Shown here in pieces: positions 36,587 to 47,437 of a DNA stretch of 64,000 nt (within the stretch, counting starts at the first letter, position 1; each line of letters starts with the position of its first letter). The stretch covers positions 1,116,001-1,180,000 of the forward strand of contig JARUPY010000398.1 of NCBI GenBank assembly GCA_029817715.1. Reading direction: 5' to 3'. The position numbers and the translations under genes are program-made. This DNA is from Melastoma dodecandrum (taxonomy: Eukaryota > Streptophyta > Magnoliopsida > Myrtales > Melastomataceae). The notes below the pieces were generated by a model. That model searched no databases. It saw only the letters and a program-made list of their open reading frames with translations, and had not been told where the DNA came from.

Positions 36587-39500
36587 TTGCTCGATCACAA
36601 GGATTCCGGACAGGCCGCTCCGTCGCACGAGCGCGACGGCGCGCCCGGGCCGCGGCCGGACGTTCGGGTTCGCCGCCGACGGCGCCGGCGCGCGACCACC
36701 CTGTTCCGCGCTTGCGGCATGGTCGTCCTGCTCGCGGTCGTCGTGGCGGTCGGCCTCGCGGTGCGCCTCAGCGTCGCGCCGATGGCCATCGACGGCATCG
36801 GCGACAAGATCGAGGCGGCCCTGCAGGAGCGCTTCGGCAAGGGCCTGCATTTTGTCCTGGGGCAGACATCGCTCGTCCAGCGTGGGCTGACGCCGACCCT
36901 CACGATCGACAAGCTCGAAGTGACCTCGCCGAACGGCGATCCGGTCGTCTCGGCCCCGCGGGCGGAGATCTCGATCGACCCGTTCGCCCTGTTCGCGGGC
37001 CAGGTGGTGCCGCGCCGGCTCGAGGTGTTCGGCATCGCGCTGCATCTCACCGTGCTGGAGAACGGGCACCTCGCGGTCGCGGCCGAGGCCGGGGCCAAGC
37101 CGTTCTTCGAGCTCGGCGCCGACGAGGGCGCGCCGCCGGTGCTCGCAGCGCCGTCTGCGCCGGCGAGCACGCCCGTCGCGCCGGATGCGCCGCAGCGCGC
37201 CCTCCTCGTCAAGCGCGCGTCCGCCGCGATCCGCGAGGCGATGAACGTCCTCACCGATCCTGCCGGCGCCATCGCCGCCGTCGATCGGCTCGGCATCTCG
37301 CACGGCGAGCTCGTGATCGACGACGAGGCGACGCATGCGCAGACGACCTACAAGGACCTGAACGTCGCCTTCGATCGCCACCACGACCAGACGAGCCTCG
37401 ACCTCTCCGCGCAGGGGCCGAGCCGGCGCTGGGGCATCGATGCGATCGCCAGCGGGCGCCCGCACGAGGCACGCCGCTTCGTGATGAAGGCGCATGATTT
37501 CTCGATCGACGAGGTGAGCTTCGCGGTCGGCAGCCGGTCGCTCGGCATCGACAGCGACATGCCGATCGGCCTCCACCTCGAGGTCGGCCTCAACGCGGAC
37601 GATACGCTGAGCGAGGCGTCCGGCGGGTTCGACCTCGGCTCCGGCTTCTTCCGCATCGACGATCCCGACCAGGAGCCGCAGTTCGTCACCGCGATCGATG
37701 GCGCCGCGCGCTGGAATGCGGCGCAGCGGGTCGTCGAGATCGAATCGCTGCGCTACGTGGAAGGGGGCACGCACCTGAGCGGTAAGGGCGTGATGCGCCC
37801 GCCACACAACGAGGGCGATCCATGGAGCGTCGATCTCGCCAGCGACGCGCCGGGTCTCTTCGCGCCCGACCGCAAGGGCGACGAGCCGCTGCCCGTCCTC
37901 GCCGCGAGCTTCGCCGGGCGCCTGTCCATCGCCCAGCAGCGGTTCCTGATCGACAAGCTCACGCTCAAGACGCCGTCCGCCGGAATGGCGGCGATGGGGG
38001 CGGTGGACTGGGTCGACGGCCCGCACATCCGCTTCGGCATGTCGCTCGATCCGGCGCCCGTCGTCGTGGTGAAGCGCATGTGGCCGGCCTTCGTCGCCGC
38101 GCCGGTGCGCGCGTGGATGCTGACGCATTTCGAGGCCGGGCAAGTGCTGAACGGACGCCTCAAGGTCGATTACAACGGCAACGACCTGAAGCGCATGCGC
38201 GCGGACCGAGCGCCGTCCGATTCCTCCGTCCAGCTCGATTTCGACGTCGCCGACGGGCGGCTCTCTTTCATCGACGGCGTGCCGCCGATCCAGAACGTGG
38301 TCGGCCACGCGCACATCACCGGCCGCTCGTCGCGCTTCGAGGTCGCGTCCGGCAATATCCAGACGAACGGCAAGCGCATCGATCTCGGCGACGGCCTGTT
38401 CTTCGTGGCCAATTCCAACATCCACCCGATCGAGGCGCAGATCCGCGCCCATCTCGCGAGCTCGGTGGAGGCGATCGCGGACCTGCTCTCGCTCGATGCG
38501 CTCAAGCCCTACGGGCAGGTGCCGCTCGATCCCTCGACGCTGCACGGGCAGGTCGACGGCGTTCTGAACAAGACGATCTTCCTCGGTCCGCACGACGAGT
38601 CGCTCGACAACCTTAAGGTCGACGCGCATGTCGCCAATCTCACGGCGCAGCGCCTCATCGGCAAAGAGGACCTGAGCGATGCGGCGGTCGACATCGCCGT
38701 CGATGCCGGCAAGCTGAAGGCGACGGGGCAGGGCAAGATCTACGGCGCGCCGGCGAGTTTCGAGATCGACCGCGTCGGCTTCACGTCGCCCACCGCCAAC
38801 GTCGCGGTCACGCTGGACGATGCCGCGCGCGCGCGGCTCGGGCTGTCGTCGGTGCAAGGGGTGAGCGGGCCGGTGGTCGCGCGCGTCGCGACGACGCTGG
38901 GCGATCCGACGAAGATGAAGGCACAGGTGGAGCTGGATCTCTCCAAGGCGACCGTCGCCGCGGCCTTCGTCGGAATCAACAAGCCGGCCGGGCGCCCCGG
39001 CAAGGTCGCCTTCAACGTGGCGAGCGGGCCGACCAAGATGGTGATCGATCAGATCAACGCCGAGATCGGGCCGTTCCAGGCGCGCGGTTTCGTCGATCTC
39101 GCGCCCGACAATTCCTTCCAAGGCGCCCATTTCTCGACGGTCAAGGTTTCGCCCGGCGACGACATGAAGCTCGACGTCGCGAAAGTCGACGAGATCTACC
39201 GGATCACGATCCGCGGCTCGAACATCGACGCGCGGCCCTTCCTGAAGGCCGTCACCTCGACGCCTGTCAACGAGCCGACGCCGACGTCGCGGAGCGCGCG
39301 CGCGGAAAAGCGCGATGTCGACAGCCTGAGAGGCTTCGACATCGACCTGAAGTCGGCGATCCTCACCGGCTTCAACAAGGAAGCGATGAGCGGCGTCGAT
39401 CTGAAGCTCTCGAAGCGCGGACCGAACTTCCGCCAGTTCTCGGTGCAGGGGCGTTTCGGCCAGCACGCGATCTCCGCGCAGATGACCGGCACCAACCGCA

Positions 39501-40144
39501 TCAAGGTCTCGACCGAGGACGCCGGGTCGCTCGTCGCCTTCATCGATCTCTACAAGCACATGGAGCGCGGCAACCTCGCCGCGAACCTGACGCTCGATGC
39601 CGACAACCTCTCCGGAAACCTCGAGATTCACGAATTCATCCTGCGCGACGAACCCGCGCTGCGCCGGCTCGTCGCGCAGAGCACGGAAGTCAGCGCGCCG
39701 GGAGCAGACGCGGAGGCGGCGCGCCGCATCAACGGAGGCGCGGTGCGCTTCAACCGTTTGAAGGTCAACTTTCAGCGCGAGGGCAGCCAACTCGAGCTGC
39801 GGGACGCCGCGATGTCGGGACCCGACATTGGGCTTTCGGTGGACGGCTGGCTCGACTATTCGCACGACCGCGTCGACATGAAGGGGACGTTCGTGCCCGC
39901 GTTCGCGCTCAACAATCTCTTCTCGCAGATCCCGGTGTTCGGCCTCTTCCTAGGCGGAAAGTCCAACGAGGGTCTGCTTGCGATCACCTTCCGGATCACC
40001 GGGCTCGTCAGTTCGCCCTCGCTGAGCATCAATCCTCTGTCGGCCGTGGCGCCGGGCATCCTTCGCAACATCTTCGGCGCGCTCGACGATGCTGCCTACC
40101 GCGGCACCCAGCCGCGCAGCGGCTTCGATCCCCCGTCACGCTAG
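36587..40144 (+). CDS. AsmA-like envelope protein (DUF3971/AsmA C-terminal type)
   Basis: 1185 residues from TTG 36587 (no ATG before the membrane segment). After a basic N-terminus (VRRRRRRR) a single transmembrane helix spans about 40-62, then a long periplasmic region of repeating amphipathic beta-strands. The C-terminal part ([40 protein letters not shown]) fits the AsmA-like/YhdP group thought to transport phospholipids between membranes. It overlaps the lipB stop region tail-to-tail. Confidence 0.85.
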   Translation: MLDHKDSGQAAPSHERDGAPGPRPDVRVRRRRRRRATTLFRACGMVVLLAVVVAVGLAVRLSVAPMAIDGIGDKIEAALQERFGKGLHFVLGQTSLVQRGLTPTLTIDKLEVTSPNGDPVVSAPRAEISIDPFALFAGQVVPRRLEVFGIALHLTVLENGHLAVAAEAGAKPFFELGADEGAPPVLAAPSAPASTPVAPDAPQRALLVKRASAAIREAMNVLTDPAGAIAAVDRLGISHGELVIDDEATHAQTTYKDLNVAFDRHHDQTSLDLSAQGPSRRWGIDAIASGRPHEARRFVMKAHDFSIDEVSFAVGSRSLGIDSDMPIGLHLEVGLNADDTLSEASGGFDLGSGFFRIDDPDQEPQFVTAIDGAARWNAAQRVVEIESLRYVEGGTHLSGKGVMRPPHNEGDPWSVDLASDAPGLFAPDRKGDEPLPVLAASFAGRLSIAQQRFLIDKLTLKTPSAGMAAMGAVDWVDGPHIRFGMSLDPAPVVVVKRMWPAFVAAPVRAWMLTHFEAGQVLNGRLKVDYNGNDLKRMRADRAPSDSSVQLDFDVADGRLSFIDGVPPIQNVVGHAHITGRSSRFEVASGNIQTNGKRIDLGDGLFFVANSNIHPIEAQIRAHLASSVEAIADLLSLDALKPYGQVPLDPSTLHGQVDGVLNKTIFLGPHDESLDNLKVDAHVANLTAQRLIGKEDLSDAAVDIAVDAGKLKATGQGKIYGAPASFEIDRVGFTSPTANVAVTLDDAARARLGLSSVQGVSGPVVARVATTLGDPTKMKAQVELDLSKATVAAAFVGINKPAGRPGKVAFNVASGPTKMVIDQINAEIGPFQARGFVDLAPDNSFQGAHFSTVKVSPGDDMKLDVAKVDEIYRITIRGSNIDARPFLKAVTSTPVNEPTPTSRSARAEKRDVDSLRGFDIDLKSAILTGFNKEAMSGVDLKLSKRGPNFRQFSVQGRFGQHAISAQMTGTNRIKVSTEDAGSLVAFIDLYKHMERGNLAANLTLDADNLSGNLEIHEFILRDEPALRRLVAQSTEVSAPGADAEAARRINGGAVRFNRLKVNFQREGSQLELRDAAMSGPDIGLSVDGWLDYSHDRVDMKGTFVPAFALNNLFSQIPVFGLFLGGKSNEGLLAITFRITGLVSSPSLSINPLSAVAPGILRNIFGALDDAAYRGTQPRSGFDPPSR

Positions 40145-40878
40145 GTATCGCGCGTCGGACCGAAGATCTTCTCGAAAGCGCCGCGCAGCGCGACATCGGC
40201 ATCGATCAACGTGACCGGAAGGCCGAGATCGACGAGGCTGGTGACGCCGAGATGGCCCTGCGAGATGCCGCACGGGACGATCGCTCCGTAATGCGCGAGG
40301 TCCGGCTCGACGTTGAGCGATATGCCGTGGAAGGTCACCCAACGGCGCACGCGAATGCCGATCGCCGCGATCTTGTCCTCGGCCGGTTCGCCCGCAAGCC
40401 CCGTTGGCTTTTCGGGACGCGTCACCCAGACGCCGACGCGATCCTCCCGCCGCTCGCCGCGGATCGAGAAATGCGCGAGCGTCTCGATGATCCAGCGCTC
40501 GAGCGCGGCGACGAAGGCGCGGACGTCGGGCCGCCGCGCCTGCAGGTCGAGCATCACGTAAGCCACGCGCTGGCCCGGCCCATGATAGGTCACCTGGCCG
40601 CCGCGCCCGGCGCGATGCACGGGAAGCGATGAAGCCGACGGCAGCGTGCCGCCCGAGGTGCCTGCGGTGTAAAGCGCGGGATGTTCGACAAGCCAAACCT
40701 GCTCGTCGGCGCGGCCGGCCCGGATCGCCTCGGCGGACGCCTCCATCTCGGCGATGGTCTCCGCATACGGCGCGAGGCCCTCGACGATGCGCCAGGCGAC
40801 GGGCCTGCCATCCGCCCGCAGGAGCGTCTGCGGCGCGGTCGCGAGCCGCCCCTGCGTCGCGGGTTCCGCAAGGGTCAT
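40141..40878 (-). CDS. lipB: octanoyl-[ACP]:protein octanoyltransferase
   Basis: 245 residues from ATG 40876-40878. The LipB motif [12 protein letters not shown], the catalytic K169 ([11 protein letters not shown]) and C203 (IVPCGI) are all present. It transfers octanoyl from ACP to lipoyl domains, such as those of PdhB and PdhC here. Its ATG overlaps the stop of the nitronate monooxygenase gene (ATGA), indicating one operon. Confidence 0.95.
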   Translation of the reverse strand: MTLAEPATQGRLATAPQTLLRADGRPVAWRIVEGLAPYAETIAEMEASAEAIRAGRADEQVWLVEHPALYTAGTSGGTLPSASSLPVHRAGRGGQVTYHGPGQRVAYVMLDLQARRPDVRAFVAALERWIIETLAHFSIRGERREDRVGVWVTRPEKPTGLAGEPAEDKIAAIGIRVRRWVTFHGISLNVEPDLAHYGAIVPCGISQGHLGVTSLVDLGLPVTLIDADVALRGAFEKIFGPTRDT

Positions 40879-41936
40879 CCGAGCAGGGCCTTCGCCTCGT
40901 CCCAAAGCCGGTGGACGATCTCGCCGGCCGGCTCGGCGCGGGCGAGGGCGGCGGATTGGCCCGCCCAGGCCTGCATGCGCGCGATGTCGTTCGCCTTGGT
41001 GCCGGCGGCCCGCATCGCCGCCGTCAGGCCGCGCTGGACGGGGTAGGGCGCCGGCGTGATGCCGGCGGCGGCGCGCGTATAGTCGGTCGCGATACTGCGG
41101 CCCGCCCGCCCGCTGAAGGCCCGCGTCACCACGGTTCCGTCCGGCGGCGTGGTGGCGAGGCCGTCCGCCCAGGCGGGCGCGAGCGCGGCCTCGGGCGAGC
41201 GCAGGAACGCGGTGCCGACCTGCACGGCGCTAGCGCCCAGCGTCAGAGCGGCGGCGACGCCGCGCCCGTCCGCGATGCCGCCCGTCGCGACGACGGGGAC
41301 CTCGACCGCATCGACGATCGCCGGCAGCAAGGCGAAGAGCCCGACCGCGCTGCGCTCCGCGTCGGCCGCTTCGAACGCGCCGCGATGGCCGCCCGCCTCC
41401 GCGCCCTGCGCGACGACGACGTCCGCGCCGGCGGCGACAGCGGCCTTGGCCTCGGCGATCGTCGTGACCGTGGCGAACCAGGCGACGCCGCGCGCCTTCA
41501 GCCGCTCGACGAAGGCGGGCGGAAAGACCCCCATGATGGAGGAGACGATCGGCGCGCCCGCCTCGAGAACCGCCTCGCATTGAGCGTCGAAATCGGCGGG
41601 CGTCGCATCGCCGGCCTCGGCCGGCACATCAGGTCCCCATGCGCCGAGAAAGGACCGGACGGCTGTCTCGTTGGCGGGATCGCGCACGGGGGGCGGATCG
41701 GGGATCCAGAGATTGAGCTGAAAGGCGCCGTTGCTGCCGGCGCGAACCTCGCGCGACCAGGCGAGAATCTCGTCCGGCGTCCACAAGAGCGCGCCGGCCG
41801 CGCCGAGGCCGCCCGCGCGCGCGACCGCGATCGAAAGCGCGGCGGGGCAGGCGCCCGCCATCGGCGCGAGCAGGATCGGCGCCTGAAGGCCGAAACGCCG
41901 GGCGAAGGTTTCGGCACGCTCTAGGATCGGGGACAC
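40875..41936 (-). CDS. nitronate monooxygenase family flavoprotein
   Basis: 353 residues with the FMN-binding TIM-barrel pattern: [38 protein letters not shown] (with the active-site histidine), [20 protein letters not shown] and [16 protein letters not shown]. It fits class I nitronate monooxygenase, which detoxifies propionate 3-nitronate, though related reductases share the fold. Start is GTG 41934-41936. Confidence 0.9.
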   Translation of the reverse strand: MSPILERAETFARRFGLQAPILLAPMAGACPAALSIAVARAGGLGAAGALLWTPDEILAWSREVRAGSNGAFQLNLWIPDPPPVRDPANETAVRSFLGAWGPDVPAEAGDATPADFDAQCEAVLEAGAPIVSSIMGVFPPAFVERLKARGVAWFATVTTIAEAKAAVAAGADVVVAQGAEAGGHRGAFEAADAERSAVGLFALLPAIVDAVEVPVVATGGIADGRGVAAALTLGASAVQVGTAFLRSPEAALAPAWADGLATTPPDGTVVTRAFSGRAGRSIATDYTRAAAGITPAPYPVQRGLTAAMRAAGTKANDIARMQAWAGQSAALARAEPAGEIVHRLWDEAKALLG

Positions 41937-42102
41937 GGCACCTCCGGCGACACGCCCTTCATGTAATGTGTCACGTGAGGTCCTTCGACCGTTTTGTGAG
42001 GCGGGCAGGGCGCGGCCGAGATGGTCCTTCGCGCTTGTGTGCGCAAAACCGATTTGTTAGACCCGCCGGCGCTCGCGGCACGGGGTCCTCTGTCCGCCGG
42101 AT

Positions 42103-42187
42103 GCGGCCATGGCGGAATTGGTAGACGCGCTAGCTTGAGGTGCTAGTCGGGAGACCGGTGGAGGTTCGAGTCCTCTTGGCCGCACCA
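42103..42187 (+). tRNA. tRNA-Leu (GAG)
   Basis: 85-nt class II tRNA: acceptor GCGGCCA paired with TGGCCGC, anticodon arm CTAGC-TTGAGGT-GCTAG (anticodon GAG), long variable arm TCGGGAGACCGG, T-arm GAGGTTCGAGTCCTC, discriminator A and encoded CCA. Confidence 0.96.
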
Positions 42188-42280
42188 TTTTACCCCCGTC
42201 GAAGATCACGGAGGCGTCGTGACATGGCGTTCCGCGCTCCTCTCGACAAAATTCCACGCGTCGGCGACGTGCGTCGTTAC

Positions 42281-42377
42281 GAGGGCGAGATCGTCGCGAG
42301 GGCGAGATCGTCGCGAGGGCGAGATCGTCACGAAGGCGAGGTCGTCACGAGGGCGAGGTCGTCACGAAGGCGAGGTT
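42281..42377. repeat. 17-bp tandem repeat
   Basis: About 5.7 head-to-tail copies of GAGGGCGAGATCGTCGC with small changes; the first three copies are exact or nearly so and the later ones carry GTCGTCAC. It lies between tRNA-Leu and the cupin gene. There are no spacers, so it is not a CRISPR. Possible copy-number variation site. Confidence 0.85.
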
Positions 42378-42381
42378 GCAC

Positions 42382-42792
42382 TCACAATGGCGCTGGCACC
42401 GGCGTCACCAGCGGCTTGCCCTTTTGGACGGTGTAGGTGACGAGCAGCTTGGTCGGTTGCGGCCCGTTTCTGAGCGTGTGCGGATTTTCCGACGCAATCA
42501 CGTAGGACACGCCAGACTTGGTGATCTGGGGGGCTTCGCCCTTCACGCGGAGCTCGCCGCCGCCTTCCATCGTATAGCCCGCTTCCGTGCCTGGATGGGT
42601 GTGCCACTCGATGACGAAGTTGGGTTCGATGTCGATCATCGCCTCCAGCACCTCGTAGCCGTCGACGGGACCGTCGCGCCGTGCGACGATGGTTCGTTTG
42701 ACCCCTTTGAGCGCGTCAGCTGAGGCATCGTCCGCCACGAGGCCGATCGCCGCGCAGAGCGCGCAACCGGTGAACATCCGCCTGCTCAACAT
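42382..42792 (-). CDS. exported cupin-domain protein
   Basis: 136 residues. The N-terminus MLSRRMFTGCALCAAIGLVA looks like a Tat or Sec signal (twin Arg at 4-5). The mature part is a single cupin barrel with EWHTHPGTEAGYTMEGGGEL and a later NPHTLRN histidine. Probably a small periplasmic metal-binding protein; substrate unknown. Confidence 0.82.
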   Translation of the reverse strand: MLSRRMFTGCALCAAIGLVADDASADALKGVKRTIVARRDGPVDGYEVLEAMIDIEPNFVIEWHTHPGTEAGYTMEGGGELRVKGEAPQITKSGVSYVIASENPHTLRNGPQPTKLLVTYTVQKGKPLVTPVPAPL

Positions 42793-42937
42793 TCCGAACG
42801 TCCTTGGACACCGCAGGCTGGACAGTCTCTTCCGTCGTGTGAGGAGTCAATCATCCGAATTACCGATGTCGAAGAGCGGCGCCACGGTCCATGCGTGGGT
42901 GCGCCGGCTCCCCACGAGCCTCGGGCGTTGCATGGTG

Positions 42938-42971
42938 GGCCGGGTCGAAGATGAGCGACATCGAGGATCGG
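42938..42971. repeat. direct repeat, left copy (mgtE 5' end duplicate)
   Basis: 34 bp matching 43998-44031 with one mismatch. The right copy contains the mgtE start codon and first seven codons; this left copy therefore duplicates an initiation region and leads into a 14-codon frame ending at 42993-42995. The two copies flank the polysaccharide deacetylase gene. Confidence 0.8.
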
Positions 42972-42979
42972 GCCGGCGC

Positions 42980-44035
42980 TCATGTCCAAGCGTGACGCGG
43001 CGCGTGGGAACGGGGTTCGCGGCGATGCCTCGGGCTCCTGCTCGCGAGGCGCGTGCGGCGCCGATGGCCCGCGACCCGGCGGGCGTGCCGCGCATCCTCG
43101 GCGGCGAACACCTCGGCGATCACCTTGTCGGTCTCGGACGACCAGCCCTTCGGCGCCTCGACGCTCTTCATCGTGCCGGGCCCCGGCACCAGCGCGACGA
43201 CACGATAGCCGCCCGCCTTCAGCGCCTTGAGAAGAGCCGGCAGCATGCGTGCGGTCGAGCGCCGCGTATCGTGCAGCAGGATGATGCCCCGCCCGGCCCT
43301 GTCGAGCTGATGCATCAGATAGGCGAGCTCCTCTGCGGGGGTAAGATCGACCCAGTCGAGCGCCCAGATGTCCGTCCCGAAGACGGCGATGTCGCGCGAC
43401 GCCAGGGCCGCGTCGAGCGCCGGCGTGTCGGCGAATCCCGGAAAGCGGAAGAAAGGCACACGCGGTCGCTCGCCGGCCTCGCCGTTCGCCGCCAAGTCGT
43501 CGGCTCGCATGCCGCGCTCGATGTCGGCGAGCGCGTCCGCCTCACGCATGCGGCGCAGCGTCCGCGCCGGATGGGAGAAGGTGTGATGTCCGACGATATG
43601 GCCGTCGGCGATCTCGCGGCGCACGAGTGCCGGTGAGGCTTCGGCGTTGCGCCCGATCAGGAAGAAGGTCGCGTGCACGCATTGCGCAGCGAGCGCGTCG
43701 AGCACCGCCGGCGTCGTGCCGGGCACCGGCCCGTCGTCGAAGGTCAGCACCACCTCGTGGTCGGCGAGGGGGAGCGTGCGCGGGTAGGACTTGAGGCCGA
43801 CGGCGCCGCCGCCCTGCGTTCCCACCGCCAGCGTCCGGCTGGTGCCGAGCGCGCTCGCCGGACACGCGCGCCGAGGCATGGACGCGGCCTGCGCAAGCGC
43901 CGGCATCAGCAGCAACGCGGCGGCGAGGCCATATCCCAGGCGAAGCGGTTTGCCTTGCCCGCAGCGTCTCCCTATGACCTTCGAGAGATGCAGGACAGGC
44001 CGGGTCGAAGATGAGCGACGTCGAGGATCGGCCAC
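42980..44035 (-). CDS. polysaccharide deacetylase (NodB domain)
   Basis: Up to 351 residues. NodB motif 1 is VVLTFDDGPVPG (D100, D101), motif 2 is HTFSHP (H151, H155), and later motifs are FFRFPGF and IILLHDT. A hydrophobic segment at about 33-51 is signal-like, so it is probably exported and removes acetyl groups from a cell-surface glycan. The start is uncertain: GTG 44033-44035 overlaps the divergent mgtE start by 25 bp. The C-terminal about 30 residues are Arg/His-rich. Confidence 0.82.
   Translation of the reverse strand: MADPRRRSSSTRPVLHLSKVIGRRCGQGKPLRLGYGLAAALLLMPALAQAASMPRRACPASALGTSRTLAVGTQGGGAVGLKSYPRTLPLADHEVVLTFDDGPVPGTTPAVLDALAAQCVHATFFLIGRNAEASPALVRREIADGHIVGHHTFSHPARTLRRMREADALADIERGMRADDLAANGEAGERPRVPFFRFPGFADTPALDAALASRDIAVFGTDIWALDWVDLTPAEELAYLMHQLDRAGRGIILLHDTRRSTARMLPALLKALKAGGYRVVALVPGPGTMKSVEAPKGWSSETDKVIAEVFAAEDARHARRVAGHRRRTRLASRSPRHRREPRSHAPRHAWT
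43998..44031. repeat. direct repeat, right copy (at the mgtE start)
   Basis: Partner of 42938-42971, 1060 bp apart, one mismatch in 34. It includes the likely mgtE ribosome-binding region and start codon, and also lies inside the extreme 5' end of the divergent deacetylase frame. Confidence 0.8.
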
Positions 44036-45416
44036 GGGAGGCGACTGCAGGCTATGACGAGGAGGGCCGGATCAAGCCCGACTTCGTCGCGGCTGTCGAG
44101 CGGGCGGTCAACGCGCGCGATCGCGACGCCCTGCACGGGCTCGTCGGCGAGCTGCATGAGGCTGATCTCGCCGGCCTCATCGAGGCGATCGAGCCGGATC
44201 TGCGCGCCGAGCTCATCTCGATCCTCGGCCGCGACTTCGACTTCACGGCGTTGACCGAAGTCGACGAGAACATCCGCGACGAGATCATCGAAGAGCTGCC
44301 GAACGCCGCCGTCGCGATCTACGTCCAGGATCTCGAGAGCGACGATGCGGTCGCTCTCCTCGAGGATCTCGACGCCAAGCACCAGGCCGAGATCCTCGAG
44401 GCATTGCCGCCGATCGACCGCGCGGCGCTGCAGCGCTCGCTCGACTTCCCGGAGAATTCCGCCGGCCGTCTGATGCAGACGACGGTCGTCACCGCGCCGC
44501 CGTTCTGGACCGCGGGGCAGGCGATCGACATGATGCGCGATGCCGCGCCGGACGACCTGCCCGACGAGTTCTACGAGGTCTTCGTCGTCGACCCGGCGCA
44601 TCGCCTCCTCGGCAACGTGTTCCTCGACGCCCTGTTGCGGGCGCGCCCGGAGGCCAAGCTCGCCGACCTCATGCGCACCGACCGGCGCCGGGTCTCGGTC
44701 GACGAGGACGCGGAGGCGATCGCCGAGCGGTTCGAGCGCTACAACCTCGTCTCCGCGCCCGTCGTCGACGACGCCGAGCGCCTCCTCGGCGTCATCACCA
44801 TCGACGACGTGGTCGACGTGATCCGCGAGGAGGCGGACCAGGAGATCAAGGCCCTGGGCGGCATCGCGGCCACGGAGACGCTCTCAGACCGCGTCTGGGA
44901 CATCACACGCAGCCGCTTCCTCTGGCTCCTCGTGAACCTCCTCACGGCCTTCATCGCCTCATCCGTCCTCGACGCCTTCAACAAGCAGCTCGAGAAGATG
45001 GTGGCGCTCGCCGTTCTCGCGCCGATCGTCGCAAGCCAGGGCGGCAACGGCGCGACGCAGACGATGACGGTCGTGATCCGCGCGCTTGCAACGCGCGAGC
45101 TGTCGCGTCTCAATGCGGTGCGCGTCATCGGTCGTGAGATGCTGGTCGGCGCGCTGAACGGCATCGCCTTCGGCGTCATCACGGGGATCGGCGCCTGGAT
45201 TTGGTTCCACGAATGGGGGCTGGGCGTCGTCATCGCGGCGTCGATGCTGACGAATCTCGTCGCGGGGCCATCGGCGGCATTCTCGTGCCGCTCGTGCTCG
45301 AGACGTTCGATATCGACCCCGCCGTCTCGTCGTCCGCGTTCGTGACGACAGTGACGGACGTCGTCGGCTATTCGTCCTTCCTTGGCTTCGCGACCCTCTG
45401 GTTCCAGCTCGGATGA
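44011..45416 (+). pseudogene. mgtE: magnesium transporter MgtE, 3' frameshift
   Basis: MgtE N domain (LHGLVGELHEADLAGLIEAI), two CBS domains (FVVDPAHRLLGNVFLDALL, APVVDDAERLLGVITIDDVV) and the membrane part (LVNLLTAFIASSVLDAF, VASQGGNGATQTMTV). At a GGGG run (45264-45267) similarity leaves the frame and resumes one base off as GGILVPLVLETFDIDPAVSS to the stop at 45416. That stop overlaps the next start as ATGA, which supports the downstream frame. As read, the protein would lose its last two helices and end at 45345. Probably a missing base in the run. Confidence 0.85.
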
Positions 45417-45841
45417 ACGCCGCTGATGTCATCGCGCTCTTGGGTCTCGAGCGTCATCCCGAAGGCGGCTGGTTTCGCGAGACCTTCCGCGATCCGCGTG
45501 CGGTCGACGGCCGGTGCGTCTCGACAGCGATCTACTACCTGCTCGACGTCGGGGAAGTGTCCGAGTGGCACCGGGTGGACGCCGCCGAGATCTGGCACTG
45601 GCACGCGGGCGCGCCGCTGGTGCTGACGGTCAGCCCCAACGGCCACGACGCGAGCGCGCACCACCTCGGGCCCGAACTCGCCGCGGGGCAGCGTCCGCAA
45701 CTCGTCGTGCCCGCGGGACACTGGCAGACGGCGACGAGCCTCGGCGCCTGGACGCTCGTCGGCTGCACGGTCGCGCCGGGCTTCGATTTCGCCGGGTTTG
45801 AACTGGCCCCGCCCGGATGGCGACCCGTTCCGAGGAGCTGA
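45413..45841 (+). CDS. DUF985 cupin-like protein
   Basis: 142 residues: IALLGLERHPEGGWFRETFR, YYLLDVGEVSEWHRVDAAEI and WHWHAGAPLVLTVSPNG are the Cupin_5/DUF985 signature. Fold is a cupin; function unknown. Its ATG overlaps the mgtE stop by four bases (ATGA). Confidence 0.9.
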   Translation: MNAADVIALLGLERHPEGGWFRETFRDPRAVDGRCVSTAIYYLLDVGEVSEWHRVDAAEIWHWHAGAPLVLTVSPNGHDASAHHLGPELAAGQRPQLVVPAGHWQTATSLGAWTLVGCTVAPGFDFAGFELAPPGWRPVPRS

Positions 45842-45875
45842 TGCCGCCCGTTGGTCGAGGTGACTTGTACCGTGC

Positions 45876-45904
45876 TTGCGTTCGAGGGGCGGACTGGCTA
45901 AGTA
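45876..45904 (+). promoter_or_regulatory. promoter for secE-nusG
   Basis: TTGCGT at 45876-45881 and TAAGTA at 45899-45904 with a 17-base spacer, about 97 bp before secE. No tRNA-Trp gene, often present before secE, was found here. Confidence 0.55.
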
Positions 45905-46000
45905 GCAGGCCGTGGCGCGGACCGACCGGTTCCGCGCCACCCTTTTTTCGCGCCGCGCGCCATCCGGCCGCCGCCCGCGCCCAGGGTCCCCCTTCCGACG

Positions 46001-46195
46001 ATGGCCAATCCCTTCCAGTTCCTGCAGGACGTCCGAGCCGAAGCGACGAAGGTCACCTGGCCGAACCGCCGCGAGACCATGATCACGACGATCCTCGTGA
46101 TCGTGATGTGCGTGCTGGCGAGCCTCTTCCTGTTCGCGGCCGACGAGATTATCCATCTCGCGATCAACTTCATTCTCGGCTTCGGCCGCACGTAA
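46001..46195 (+). CDS. secE: preprotein translocase subunit SecE
   Basis: 64 residues, the short single-helix form: [20 protein letters not shown] then one transmembrane helix ([20 protein letters not shown]). Essential clamp around SecY. Standard position before nusG. Confidence 0.95.
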   Translation: MANPFQFLQDVRAEATKVTWPNRRETMITTILVIVMCVLASLFLFAADEIIHLAINFILGFGRT

Positions 46196-46220
46196 CGCTC
46201 GGAGCTCCGTTCGGTCGGCC

Positions 46221-46754
46221 ATGAACAAGCGCTGGTACATCGTCCACGCCCATTCGAACTTCGAGAAGAAGGTCGCCGCTTCGATTCGCGAGCAGGCGAC
46301 GCAGCGCGGCCTTGATGAGAAGTTCGACGAGATCCTCGTTCCGACGGAGAACGTCACCGAGGTGCGCAAGGGCCGCAAGGTCAATGCGGAGCGCAAGTTC
46401 TTCCCCGGCTACGTGCTCGTGAAGTGCGACCTCTCCGACGACATCTATCACCTGATCAAGAACACGCCGAAGGTCACGGGCTTCCTCGGCGCCGACAAGA
46501 AGCCGGTGCCGATCTCGGACGCCGAGGCCGAGCGGATCAAGGGCCAGGTCCAGGAGGGCGTCGAGCGCCCGAAAACCTCGATCACATTCGAGGTCGGCGA
46601 GAACGTTCGCGTCGCCGATGGGCCCTTCGCCTCGTTCAACGGCACGATCGAGGAGGTCGACGAGAGCCGCTCGCGCGTCAAGGTCGCGGTCTCGATCTTC
46701 GGCCGCGCCACCCCGGTCGAGCTCGAATACGCTCAGGTCGAGAAGCTGCGCTGA
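46221..46754 (+). CDS. nusG: transcription antitermination factor NusG
   Basis: 177 residues: NGN domain starting [20 protein letters not shown] and a KOW domain ([20 protein letters not shown]). Binds RNA polymerase and links it to Rho and the ribosome. 25 bp after secE. Confidence 0.96.
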   Translation: MNKRWYIVHAHSNFEKKVAASIREQATQRGLDEKFDEILVPTENVTEVRKGRKVNAERKFFPGYVLVKCDLSDDIYHLIKNTPKVTGFLGADKKPVPISDAEAERIKGQVQEGVERPKTSITFEVGENVRVADGPFASFNGTIEEVDESRSRVKVAVSIFGRATPVELEYAQVEKLR

Positions 46755-46883
46755 ACCATCCGGGACGACGCGTGGTGCACGAGGTCGTCGCCGGTCGACA
46801 GGCGGGCGAGATGCCGAGCGTCTTCGTTGCCTGCATCGCCTTTTCGCTTGCATCGCTTGACACGGGCTCTTAAGGGAAGCCCC

Positions 46884-46913
46884 GGCGCGACGTCGAAAGG
46901 CATCGCGCCTTTT
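46884..46913 (+). terminator. hairpin with T-run between nusG and rplK
   Basis: GGCGCGA at 46884-46890 pairs with TCGCGCC at 46903-46909 and is followed by TTTT. It lies 88 bp before rplK. It may end secE-nusG transcripts or act as an attenuator in the ribosomal leader; a TTGACA at 46857 could be part of a local promoter. Confidence 0.55.
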
Positions 46914-47001
46914 CGCTTTGCGGTCCCGACCTTCGTGTTGGTCCGCGGCGAGGATCCCGTGGGAGGCGAGCCAGCGCCGCACCACGAACCAGGAGACATT
47001 C

Positions 47002-47433
47002 ATGGCAAAAAAGGTCACCGGCTACATCAAGCTGCAGGTGCCGGCGGGGTCCGCAAACCCGTCGCCGCCGATCGGCCCGGCGCTCGGCCAGCGCGGACTG
47101 AACATCATGGAATTCTGCAAGGCCTTCAACGCGAAGACCCAGCAGCTCGAGAAGGGGATGCCGATCCCCGTCATCATCACCGCCTATCAGGACCGCTCCT
47201 TCACCTTCGAGATGAAGCAGCCGCCCGTGACCTACTTCCTGAAGCAGGCCTCGGGTGTGAAGTCCGGCTCGGCGACGGTGGGCAAGGGCGGCTTCGTCGG
47301 CAAGATCACGAAGGCGCAGATCGAGGAGATCGCGAAGAAGAAGATGCCGGACTTGAACTGCGCGACGGTCGAAGCCGCCAGCGCGATGGTCGAAGGCTCC
47401 GCCCGTTCGATGGGCCTCGAGGTGGTGGGGTAA
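47002..47433 (+). CDS. rplK: ribosomal protein L11 (uL11)
   Basis: 143 residues from ATG 47002: [40 protein letters not shown]. The RNA-binding C-terminal domain follows. Binds 23S rRNA in the GTPase centre. AGGAGA lies just upstream of the start. Confidence 0.97.
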   Translation: MAKKVTGYIKLQVPAGSANPSPPIGPALGQRGLNIMEFCKAFNAKTQQLEKGMPIPVIITAYQDRSFTFEMKQPPVTYFLKQASGVKSGSATVGKGGFVGKITKAQIEEIAKKKMPDLNCATVEAASAMVEGSARSMGLEVVG

Positions 47434-47437
47434 CGAG

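Noticed and set aside
35987..39865. 1292-codon antisense frame running from bcp through the AsmA gene
   Set aside because: Only its last 156 codons (from 36457) are homologous to anything; the rest mirrors the AsmA-like gene.
42281..42377. CRISPR array
   Set aside because: Units are directly adjacent 17-mers without spacers and no cas genes are near.
45842..46000. tRNA-Trp gene expected before secE
   Set aside because: No cloverleaf or CCA anticodon arm is present; only a promoter-like pair was found.
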